DNA of 7,186 nucleotides, from contig CAMCQW010000099.1 of NCBI GenBank assembly GCA_945877045.1, positions 1 to 7,186 on the forward strand, written 5' to 3'. Below are positions 1-6,477 of the stretch, piece by piece; the first letter of the stretch is position 1, and each line of letters begins with the position of its first letter. The notes below the pieces were generated by a model. It ran no database searches. It saw nothing but the letters and a program-made list of their open reading frames with translations, and was not told the origin of the DNA. Made by a program: the position numbers and the translations under genes. The DNA comes from Chryseobacterium gleum. GTDB lineage: Bacteria > Bacteroidota > Bacteroidia > Flavobacteriales_D > Crocinitomicaceae.

Positions 1-1070
1 GAAATGGTTCGCGTAGCCATTATTCCAGGAATGGCACATGCGATGCTTGATATAAGGGGCACAACACTTTTCCCGTTTAAGCCAAAGGGGCGCATTAGTC
101 GATCCATAATAAAAACAACGCGCGATAAATAGCCACTTTCTTCTAAAAGTGAAATGAAGAAAAATAATAAAGCAATTTGTGGAATAAACATTAGAACACC
201 TGAAATTCCGGGGACAATTCCTTGAGCTAGCAAATCGCTTAATAAGCCCTGAGGTAATTGGTTATTTATCCAACTGCTTATTTGAAGGAATAAACTATCA
301 ATCCAAGCCATTGGGATGGTGGCGAACGTAAAAATAAATTGAAAGATAATCAATAGGATCGCTAAAAAAATAAAATAGCCCCAAAATCGATGCACAAGCA
401 CCTTATCGAGTTTTCTTGAAAAGGAGTCCTTAATAGATGAAGTCTTATTTTCTACTTTTTTAAGAAGTAAGCTCAATTTTTCATAACGCTCTAATAGCTC
501 TTTTTTCTGCGCATCTTTATCCTCTATTGCGCAAGGAAAAGGACCTTCGTGAAAAGAAATGTTGTTTTGATTCAAATCCAAGGATGAAATAGCGCTTAAA
601 AGTCGATCTTTACCAAGCCCTATTCTTGCATTCATGGTAATAATTTGTGTTCCAGGAAAAAAGGATTTTAGCGCATTGATATCTATTTTAATATTATTTT
701 TTTCGGCAATATCCCACATATTTAATACCAAAACAAGCGGAATCTTTAAATCATAGAGTTGGGTGAAAAGTAGCATATTCCTTTCCAAATTGGAAGCATC
801 TACAACTACGATTGCGAGTTCTGGGAAATATTGATGCTCCGGATCGGTGAGTACTTGACAAACAATTTCTTCGTCTAAAGAGTGGGGGTATAAGCTATAA
901 GTACCTGGAAAGTCAGTTACTTGATGTTTCTGGTCACCGAGTTTGAAGTTTCCGGTTTTTTTTTCAATCGTTACTCCTGGGAAATTGCCTACTTGTTGGC
1001 GTAAACCGGTCAATAGGTTAAAAACAGAACTTTTACCTGTGTTGGGATTACCGAGTAATGCGATTTTCAT
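1..1070 (-). CDS. feoB: Ferrous iron transport protein B (FeoB), N-terminal part, cut by window edge
   Basis: FeoB is the inner-membrane Fe2+ permease with a cytoplasmic GTPase domain. The frame is open from the ATG at 1070 to base 1, giving 356 codons; full FeoB is usually about 650-800 residues, so the C-terminal membrane part is missing. G-protein motifs are clear: G1 GNPNTGKS (residues 7-14), G2 around NFPGVTIE (29-36), G3 DFPGT (53-57), G4 NMWD (117-120) and a G5-like NARIGLGKD (147-155). A charged helical linker at about 180-225 fits the GDP-dissociation-inhibitor domain. The first membrane helix is at about 230-250 and the next at about 286-309. LEESGYLSR (309-317) and the gate region CAIPGIMATR (345-354) are FeoB signatures. 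The gene follows feoA after 22 bases, so the two are surely co-transcribed. No good Shine-Dalgarno sequence precedes the ATG. Identity is very secure; only the missing end is unknown. Confidence 0.97.
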   Translation of the reverse strand, partial: MKIALLGNPNTGKSSVFNLLTGLRQQVGNFPGVTIEKKTGNFKLGDQKHQVTDFPGTYSLYPHSLDEEIVCQVLTDPEHQYFPELAIVVVDASNLERNMLLFTQLYDLKIPLVLVLNMWDIAEKNNIKIDINALKSFFPGTQIITMNARIGLGKDRLLSAISSLDLNQNNISFHEGPFPCAIEDKDAQKKELLERYEKLSLLLKKVENKTSSIKDSFSRKLDKVLVHRFWGYFIFLAILLIIFQFIFTFATIPMAWIDSLFLQISSWINNQLPQGLLSDLLAQGIVPGISGVLMFIPQIALLFFFISLLEESGYLSRVVFIMDRLMRPFGLNGKSVVPLISSIACAIPGIMATRTI

Positions 1071-1092
1071 GCTATCGCAAACTTACTAAAAA

Positions 1093-1326
1093 TCAGATTG
1101 GTGAACTGCATACCTGAATGTATTTTGCTTCGTCAAGTCGCAAGGTTAGTATGGAACTATTCATGGCAAGCGCAATGGGGTCGCCAAACGGAGCTTTATA
1201 TAGTAATTCGAGTTCTATGCCGGCATGAAGGCCCATCTCTATAAGTTTATTAGATAGATAAGGATGGGTAATTGCTTCAACAATTACTTTTTCACCTGCT
1301 ATTATCTCGTTGAGTGATTTAGACAT
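1093..1326 (-). CDS. feoA: Ferrous iron transport protein A (FeoA), SH3-like
   Basis: FeoA is a small cytoplasmic SH3-like protein that works with FeoB in Fe2+ uptake; it is thought to modulate FeoB activity or assembly. The 77-residue product covers one whole FeoA domain: MGLHAG (31-36) is the usual MGLxxG turn, followed by APFGDPI (45-51) and LRLDEA (62-67), ending in a short YIQVC strand. I chose the ATG at 1326. An in-frame TTG at 1332 would add only two residues (M-Y) and sits inside a likely promoter box, so it is less likely. The gene is separate from feoB, whereas some Bacteroidota fuse the two. It lies 68 bases after the aspartate kinase stop, and that gap holds an inverted repeat and a -7 box, so the operon probably has its own iron-responsive promoter (inference). 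Confidence 0.95.
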   Translation of the reverse strand: MSKSLNEIIAGEKVIVEAITHPYLSNKLIEMGLHAGIELELLYKAPFGDPIALAMNSSILTLRLDEAKYIQVCSSPI

Positions 1327-1329
1327 GTA

Positions 1330-1337
1330 CAAATTTA
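1330..1337 (-). promoter_or_regulatory. Candidate Bacteroidota -7 promoter element for feoAB
   Basis: On the minus strand these bases read TAAATTTG, a full match to the Bacteroidota -7 consensus TAnnTTTG. The box ends three bases before the feoA ATG. Start sites in this phylum fall a few bases after the box, so transcription would begin at or next to the ATG, giving a leaderless or nearly leaderless mRNA. No TTTG -33 box is present 17-23 bases upstream; the nearest is TTTC with a 15-base spacer. The promoter would therefore be weak or need an activator. An 8-mer with two free positions can occur by chance in AT-rich DNA. Confidence 0.35.
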
Positions 1338-1359
1338 CGCATGAATTAAACAGAAAGGA

Positions 1360-1377
1360 ATACCTTTTTTAAGGTAT
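1360..1377. promoter_or_regulatory. Perfect 18-base inverted repeat upstream of feoAB, possible operator
   Basis: The plus strand reads ATACCTT-TTTT-AAGGTAT: two perfectly complementary 7-base arms around four T. It begins 33 bases upstream of the feoA ATG and ends 17 bases after the lysC stop. Its place just before an iron-uptake operon makes an operator for a metal-dependent regulator (DtxR/MntR or Fur type) reasonable, but I cannot match it to a known consensus. As a terminator for lysC it is poor: the stem is AT-rich and on the minus strand is followed by TCCTTTCTG, not a run of T. The repeat is directly visible; its role is inferred. Confidence 0.45.
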
Positions 1378-1394
1378 AATTTTTTAATAATGAC

Positions 1395-2669
1395 TTAGTT
1401 CGCTGCTTTTAAAACAAAGCGTGCTGTATAGCGCGTCTTTTGTTCAATAATAACGGTTTTACCTGCGCATATTGACTCAATGGTTTCGGTGTTATAATGT
1501 CGAATAGTAACTAGCTCTAGGTCATCGTTGTACCTCACATCAAAGTTATTTTTTAATAAACTTAAAAGACCAAAAATATCGACTTTTTTTGCATCTACTA
1601 AAATTGAAAAGCTTAATGCAGAATTTTGCATCAAGTTAATTTTGATCTGCTCTTTTGCCAGTAATTCAAAAATTCCATGGAGATTTTGCTCGTCGATGAA
1701 AGAAAAATCCTTAGGTGTAATGGAAAATAATACTTGCTCTTTTTTTATGATGAAAGATGGAATGAGCCCATCGTCTTTGGTCTCTGATTGAATTTCTGTT
1801 CCTGCGCCTAGTGGTTCAATAAACGATTTTACAAATAAAGGAATGTTCTTATTTTGAAGGGGCTTGATTGTTTTTGGATGAATCACACTAGCGCCATAAT
1901 AGGATAATTCTATGGCTTCTTTAAAGGATATTTTCTCTAGTTTTTTTGTGTTCTGAAAGTATTTTGGGTCTGCATTCAACATACCCGGAACATCTTTCCA
2001 AATGGTAACGTTTTCAGCCTCGCAGCAATAAGCAAAAATTCCAGCGGAATAATCAGATCCTTCTCTTCCCAAGGTGGTCGTTGAACCATCAGCAGTATGA
2101 CCAATAAATCCCTGTGTTAATACGATGTCTGATTGCTTGAAAGCACGATTCACTTCTAGTTGTATTAATTCCTCTGATTTCGCCCAGTCGACATTCGCTT
2201 CTTGATGCCGATCATCTGTTCGAATCATTTTTCGGGCATCAAGCCAGCTTGACTTAGTTCCTAATTCAACTAGGTAATCATTCACAATATGCGACGAGAG
2301 AAGTTCTCCAAGTGATACTATTTGATCGTATAGATGAGGGATGTTTTCTGATTTATTGTTTGAATATAATTCGTTTATCCCCTCAATGATCGCATAAATT
2401 TTTTGAAAAATTGGAGTTTCATTCCCTTTAAATAATTCATGTATAATGGCATGGTGGTAGGACTGCAATTCATCAATTTCTTGATCAAATTTAGTGCGGT
2501 CTTGGACTTGAATGGAATGTAGGATTTCTTCTAATTTATTGGTGGTTTTTCCCATTGCTGATACGACTACAATTATTTGTTGACCTGCGTATAGCGTAAG
2601 AATCTCACCTACATTTATTACCGCATTGGCGTCTTTTACGGATGCCCCACCAAATTTGAAAACTTTCAT
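1395..2669 (-). CDS. lysC: Aspartate kinase, monofunctional, with C-terminal ACT region
   Basis: Aspartate kinase phosphorylates L-aspartate to aspartyl-4-phosphate, the first committed step to lysine, diaminopimelate, threonine and methionine. The 424-residue product has the amino-acid-kinase fold: KFGGASV (5-11), SLGELLSS (119-126), TTLGREGSDYSA (198-209), WKDVPGMLNADP (224-235) and GASVIHPKTIKPL (259-271). The last about 120 residues form the ACT regulatory region, with INLMQNSALSFSILVD a recognisable ACT stretch, so feedback control by a pathway amino acid is expected; the effector cannot be read from the sequence. There is no homoserine dehydrogenase domain, so this is not a ThrA-type fusion. 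The ATG at 2669 puts KFGG at residue 5, as usual. It starts 12 bases after the gpsA stop, with no clear Shine-Dalgarno sequence, and is probably co-transcribed with gpsA. Confidence 0.96.
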   Translation of the reverse strand: MKVFKFGGASVKDANAVINVGEILTLYAGQQIIVVVSAMGKTTNKLEEILHSIQVQDRTKFDQEIDELQSYHHAIIHELFKGNETPIFQKIYAIIEGINELYSNNKSENIPHLYDQIVSLGELLSSHIVNDYLVELGTKSSWLDARKMIRTDDRHQEANVDWAKSEELIQLEVNRAFKQSDIVLTQGFIGHTADGSTTTLGREGSDYSAGIFAYCCEAENVTIWKDVPGMLNADPKYFQNTKKLEKISFKEAIELSYYGASVIHPKTIKPLQNKNIPLFVKSFIEPLGAGTEIQSETKDDGLIPSFIIKKEQVLFSITPKDFSFIDEQNLHGIFELLAKEQIKINLMQNSALSFSILVDAKKVDIFGLLSLLKNNFDVRYNDDLELVTIRHYNTETIESICAGKTVIIEQKTRYTARFVLKAAN

Positions 2670-2681
2670 AATTTTTCTGTT

Positions 2682-3683
2682 CTAACCTAACTTTTCTGTT
2701 AGCAACTTAATTTCATTACGCGCTGATTTTCGCTCATATAAAATAGCATAAACGGCATTTAATATGGGCATGTTGACTTCAAACTTTGCATTAATTTCCA
2801 TTAAACTTTTTGTTGCATAATATCCTTCGGCAATCATGTTCATTTCTAATTGTGCCGTTTTTATCGAATAACCTTTCCCAATCATAAATCCAAAACTTCG
2901 ATTTCTAGAAAATTTAGAATAGGCGGTAACAAGTAAGTCTCCTAAATAAGCACTTGTTTTGGTGTCGCGGTGAATGGGACTGACCACATCAATGAATCGT
3001 TCAATTTCTTGTATGGCATTAGCTACCAGGACTGCTTGAAAATTATCGCCGTACCCTAAGCCCGCGCAAATGCCAGAAGCCAGCGCATAAATATTTTTTA
3101 GTACAGCAGAAATTTCGGTTCCAAATAAATCATCTGTCGTGCCTGTTTTAATATAACGACAACTTAATAGCGAAGCCATTTTTTGAGCTATTTCAAGTGT
3201 TGGACAACCAATCGTCAAATAAGATAAGCGTTCAAGAGCGACTTCCTCTGCATGACAAGGGCCGCAAATTATGCCGATTTGTTCATAATTAGTTCCAAAT
3301 GTTTTGTGAATAAAGCGAGCAGGAATCGCATGATGCTCAGGAACGATCCCCTTCACGGCAGAAAAAACAATTTTATCTTTTAATAATTCTGCAGGAAAAT
3401 TGACAAACGTATCGTTTAAAAAAGCGGCAGGTGTCGCCAGAACAATAATATCAGCTTGTTTAATTATTTGTTCAAGATTTGAATTTAGGGTGATTTTTGT
3501 TAAATCAAACTCAACATCCTGTAAATAATTTGGGTTGTGTTTATAGGTTCGTAGGTGCTCGATATTTTCTTCGTTACGCATCCACCAAAAAACTTCGCTG
3601 GAATTATTTGTGAAAAGTTTAACTAATGCTGTTGCCCAGCTACCACCACCAATAACGGCTACCTTGTTGGAATTTACATTCAT
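2682..3683 (-). CDS. gpsA: Glycerol-3-phosphate dehydrogenase, NAD(P)+-dependent
   Basis: GpsA reduces dihydroxyacetone phosphate to sn-glycerol-3-phosphate, the backbone for membrane phospholipids, in the cytoplasm. The 333 residues match the usual family length. The Rossmann nucleotide loop is GGGSWATAL (12-20). It is followed by VLATPAAFL (81-89), FSAVKGI (107-113, with conserved Lys111), GPCHAEEVA (141-149) and the catalytic-domain motif TEISAVLKNIYALASG (189-204), whose Lys196 aligns with the catalytic lysine. GDLLVTA (248-254) and SRNRSFG (259-265) complete the substrate site. The ATG at 3683 gives the usual short lead before the nucleotide loop. The gene lies 64 bases after the upstream small protein and 12 bases before lysC. 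A weak -7-like TATCTTTA at 3696-3689 lies upstream, but no matching -33 box was found. Confidence 0.96.
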   Translation of the reverse strand: MNVNSNKVAVIGGGSWATALVKLFTNNSSEVFWWMRNEENIEHLRTYKHNPNYLQDVEFDLTKITLNSNLEQIIKQADIIVLATPAAFLNDTFVNFPAELLKDKIVFSAVKGIVPEHHAIPARFIHKTFGTNYEQIGIICGPCHAEEVALERLSYLTIGCPTLEIAQKMASLLSCRYIKTGTTDDLFGTEISAVLKNIYALASGICAGLGYGDNFQAVLVANAIQEIERFIDVVSPIHRDTKTSAYLGDLLVTAYSKFSRNRSFGFMIGKGYSIKTAQLEMNMIAEGYYATKSLMEINAKFEVNMPILNAVYAILYERKSARNEIKLLTEKLG

Positions 3684-3747
3684 GGATGTAAAGATAAAAA
3701 AATCATAAGAGTTTGTCTACTTCCTATCAAAATAGCTTTAGCGACAA

Positions 3748-4101
3748 TCAGTTAAAATTGATGATTTCACCTGCACTTAATGCTTCTGCAAATGCATCTC
3801 GCATTTTCTCTAATTTTAACTTAGAATGTGGATTTCCCTCTCTTGCCTGAATTTTTAACTGGTAATAGACATTTAAAGATTGACCAAATAGATCTTGCTC
3901 TAATTGTTTTTTAATTTCAATTATTTTAGCATTCACTCCCAATAAATAATGTTCAATTTCCCCTAAACGCTTTAGTTCGTCTTCTGATAATTTATCTTTT
4001 TCTAATAGCGAATGATAATGGGGCAATAAATCACCCAGCAAGGTGATAAAGCGATCTAGTTCTTGGTCTAGTTGGTTTTTATTTGCTTTAAAGTCATCCA
4101 T
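3748..4101 (-). CDS. Small helical cytoplasmic protein of unknown function
   Basis: I do not recognise this 117-residue protein. It has no signal peptide, no membrane segment and no cysteine, and is rich in Lys, Glu, Leu and Gln. Three helical stretches seem likely at about 1-32, 38-72 and 76-112, with coiled-coil-like spacing of leucines and charged residues; LLGDLLPHYHSLLEKD (16-31) and IIEIKKQLEQDLFG (60-73) are typical. The end is EALSAGEIINFN. The ATG at 4101 is the first start in a clean frame, and the same-strand setting between fmt and gpsA supports a real gene. It is flanked by gaps of 85 and 64 bases, longer than elsewhere in the window, so it may be transcribed alone. No catalytic motif is visible. 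A structural, chaperone-like or scaffold role is possible but unsupported. Confidence 0.72.
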   Translation of the reverse strand: MDDFKANKNQLDQELDRFITLLGDLLPHYHSLLEKDKLSEDELKRLGEIEHYLLGVNAKIIEIKKQLEQDLFGQSLNVYYQLKIQAREGNPHSKLKLEKMRDAFAEALSAGEIINFN

Positions 4102-4186
4102 AAGTACTACTTTGAATTTTAAAATTAACTTTTTTTAGCAAATAACAACTACCTATAAAAAAATAAATAAAGTTCTTGTTTTCTCT

Positions 4187-5170
4187 TTACGATTCTAAAC
4201 TGATGTGCCATTCATTAATATCGTTGCCAGCAAGGAATGCTTTGTAATGCATACGTGTTTTTCCTTCGGCTTGTAATTCGGAAATAGCGATCATTCCATC
4301 TGAACAGGGGAAAAGGATGCCATTTTCACCTGTTGATAACTTTGTTTTGTGATTTTGACGCTTCGATTCACTTATGTTGGAGGTAAAAATCTTGAACTGA
4401 AAATGGGCCTTCTTTTTTTCATTGTAGAGCAGACACCATGCAGCGGGGTAAGGAGACAAGCCTCTAATCTGGTTGTGGATTGAAAGAGCTGTATTTTTCC
4501 AATTAATTTCACCATCTTTTTTAAATATTTTCGGGGCTTCCGTCGATACCTTTGATTCTTGTTCCATTGCTTGGATACCTCCTCTAGAAAGTTGATTGAT
4601 TGTTTCAATTAACAATTGCGCTCCTTCATTTTTCAATAAATCATGCAGCTCTCCGCAATTCATATTTTCACTTATTGATACCTTGCGTCGGTCGATAATT
4701 TTTCCTGTATCAATAACTTCATTAATGAAAAAGGTGGTTACACCGGTTTCAGTGAGCCCATTCATTATTGCCCAATTTATTGGTGCAGCACCTCGTAAAG
4801 CCGGTAATAGCGAAGCATGTAAATTAATAGTGCCTTTAGGTGGAATCGTCCATATTACTTTAGGTAACATACGAAAGGCAACTACCACAAATAGATCTGC
4901 TTTGAGCGCTTCTAATTGAGACACAAACTGCTCGTCTTTAAGATTTTCAGGTTGTAATACGTTCAACGCTCGTGCTTTCGCAAAGACAGAGACATCGCTT
5001 TCTTTAATTTTTTTTCCTCGACCTGCCGGTTTGTCCATAGCAGTAACAACACCAACCACATTATGATGGCTATCCAAAATTGTTTCAAGCGTCTTTACTG
5101 CAAATGATGGTGTGCCCATAAACACAATCCGTAACGACGGGCACTCCCTTATAAAACTTTCTTTTTCCAA
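4187..5170 (-). CDS. fmt: Methionyl-tRNA formyltransferase
   Basis: Fmt transfers a formyl group from 10-formyltetrahydrofolate to Met-tRNA(fMet) for translation initiation. At 327 residues it is near family length. The N-terminal formyltransferase domain starts LRIVFMGTPSFAV (13-25), then MDKPAGRGKK (45-54), VVVAFRMLP (95-103), and the active-site segment INLHASLLPALRGAAPINW (115-133), with catalytic Asn116 and His118; Asp154 in IDTGK completes the triad. The C-terminal tRNA-binding domain follows, with IRGLSPYPAAW just before it. The start is unusual: no ATG precedes the core, and the only usable start upstream of the first strand is a TTG at 5170, which overlaps the MATE gene by 22 bases. 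The next candidate, a GTG at 5125, would remove part of the first strand. An AGGGAG run at 5149-5144 is too far from either. The enzyme call is firm; the start is uncertain by about 15 codons. Confidence 0.95.
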   Translation of the reverse strand: MEKESFIRECPSLRIVFMGTPSFAVKTLETILDSHHNVVGVVTAMDKPAGRGKKIKESDVSVFAKARALNVLQPENLKDEQFVSQLEALKADLFVVVAFRMLPKVIWTIPPKGTINLHASLLPALRGAAPINWAIMNGLTETGVTTFFINEVIDTGKIIDRRKVSISENMNCGELHDLLKNEGAQLLIETINQLSRGGIQAMEQESKVSTEAPKIFKKDGEINWKNTALSIHNQIRGLSPYPAAWCLLYNEKKKAHFQFKIFTSNISESKRQNHKTKLSTGENGILFPCSDGMIAISELQAEGKTRMHYKAFLAGNDINEWHISLES

Positions 5171-6477
5171 TTGTAAAAGGTTAAATAAAACAAGGACAAG
5201 CCCCCTAAAATACTAAAATAAATATATTCAACAGTCCAAATCCAATAAATATCCCACTGAAAAACTTTAATGAATAGGTAGCTGAAAATAGTATAGATGA
5301 CCACTGAAACTATTTCAATTGACATGGAGACGAGGGTATTACCACTTCCGTGTATCGTTTGAAAATAAACAGAAACTAAGCCGTATAATAATATGGAGCA
5401 AGAGACTAATCGCAAAATTTCGGCACTTTTTTGCACGTAAATTTCAGCAGGATTAATGGCTCTGATTAATGCCTCAGGATATAATAAAGCGCCATGAAAT
5501 GTAATGAGTAAAAATCCAAAGGTTAGTAATTGGATCCTGCGTTGGATAATTGGTAATGCTTCTAGCTTTCCACTGCCAATGTATTGAGAAATATAGGTTT
5601 TTGTTGTGCCTGCAAATCCCCAAATAGGGACGAAGGCTAAAAAGTAGATGGACCTAATATTTTGTGATACGGTTAAATCATATTGCCCTTTTTGCTCAAT
5701 CCAAGTGAAAAACATGGTCCAGGTCGCCAAGGCGAAGAATCCTTGTATTAATAGGGGAGTACCCACTTTGAGTAGTTCAATAAATGATTTTAGCTGAAAC
5801 GAAAAATAGGAAAATAAGCGGTATTCTTTTCGCTCTTTTGACCTAATTAAATAACAAATTAAAAATAGCATACAACATGCATCGGCTAATGTGGAGGCAA
5901 GAGCAGCTCCTTGTATTCCTAATCTAGGCATTCCGAAATTTCCAAAAATGAAAGCATAAGCCATTAAGACATTGCTTCCTGCGGTAATTAATGCAGCAAT
6001 TAAAACCACCACCGTTCTTCCTTTAGCAATCAGCATCGCTTGGATACTTAATGTAATCATGGCAAAAAACAAGGAAAAGGAGCGGATGTGTAGGAATTCT
6101 CCTTGGAGTAAGGCAATATTTTTATTTGCTGAATAACTTACTATCCAATCGGGAATTACAAAATAGAGGATTGAAAACATGCTTATCGCGAGAATGAACA
6201 AGGTAAAAAGACTGGTCCCAAATACACGGCCAATGGTTTCAATTCGGTTTTCACCAATTCTTCTAGCGATAATGATTTGTGCGCCATCACTCATCCCTAA
6301 TAACATCATGTAAAAAGTAATGTAAATCAAGCCACCATTTCCTAAGGCGTCAAACGCTTCTGTTGAATAACGGCTAATAAACGATGCGTCGGTAATTAAT
6401 ACGATCGATTGAATAAATCCAGATACCATCATGGGTAAAGCAACCCCTAAAAGTGTTTTGTAGCGGAAATCTAGCAT
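5149..6477 (-). CDS. MATE family multidrug/toxin efflux transporter
   Basis: The 442-residue protein is an inner-membrane MATE-family exporter, a group that uses Na+ or H+ gradients to expel drugs and metabolites; the substrate cannot be predicted. About twelve hydrophobic helices in two halves are visible, roughly at 9-30, 45-61, 84-110, 127-150, 155-180, 189-211, 232-255, 275-292, 310-333, 351-372, 381-405 and 411-435. The N-terminal ALPMMVSGFIQSIVLITDASFIS segment (in two overlapping pieces, 13-35) and the inter-half pattern LGIQGAALAST (186-196) are typical of the family. Its ATG at 6477 shares one base with the stop of the upstream methyltransferase (TAATG), and its end overlaps fmt by 22 bases, so translational coupling on one transcript is likely. 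The short C-terminal tail NWKKKVL is positively charged, fitting a cytoplasmic end. Confidence 0.9.
   Translation of the reverse strand: MLDFRYKTLLGVALPMMVSGFIQSIVLITDASFISRYSTEAFDALGNGGLIYITFYMMLLGMSDGAQIIIARRIGENRIETIGRVFGTSLFTLFILAISMFSILYFVIPDWIVSYSANKNIALLQGEFLHIRSFSLFFAMITLSIQAMLIAKGRTVVVLIAALITAGSNVLMAYAFIFGNFGMPRLGIQGAALASTLADACCMLFLICYLIRSKERKEYRLFSYFSFQLKSFIELLKVGTPLLIQGFFALATWTMFFTWIEQKGQYDLTVSQNIRSIYFLAFVPIWGFAGTTKTYISQYIGSGKLEALPIIQRRIQLLTFGFLLITFHGALLYPEALIRAINPAEIYVQKSAEILRLVSCSILLYGLVSVYFQTIHGSGNTLVSMSIEIVSVVIYTIFSYLFIKVFQWDIYWIWTVEYIYFSILGGLSLFYLTFYNWKKKVL

Noticed and set aside
1528..1791. Plus-strand open frame of 87 codons
   Set aside because: It lies antisense within the conserved ACT region of the aspartate kinase and its translation resembles no protein family.
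2673..2700. Nine-base direct repeat TTTTCTGTT (2673-2681 and 2692-2700) and a DtxR-like TTAGGTTAG half-site between the copies on the minus strand
   Set aside because: The half-site is just the codons Leu-Gly-stop at the end of gpsA and lacks the second palindrome half. The repeat is short and in AT-rich DNA, so chance is enough.
3684..3747. Possible gpsA promoter or terminator of the small gene
   Set aside because: Only a 4-base stem (CTAT-TTTG-ATAG) and a one-mismatch -7 box (TATCTTTA) are visible, and the nearest TTTG is about 31 bases from that box, too far for the usual spacing.
4102..4186. Possible terminator after fmt or promoter for the small helical gene
   Set aside because: The region is very AT-rich with T-runs and a 12-base AT palindrome (4115-4126), but there is no GC-containing stem and no properly spaced -33/-7 pair.
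4372..4608. Minus-strand open frame of 78 codons within fmt
   Set aside because: It is an out-of-frame shadow of fmt, highly basic, with no own spacing or start signal.
4596..4919. Plus-strand open frame of 107 codons
   Set aside because: It is antisense to the conserved active-site region of fmt; the fmt frame explains the sequence fully.
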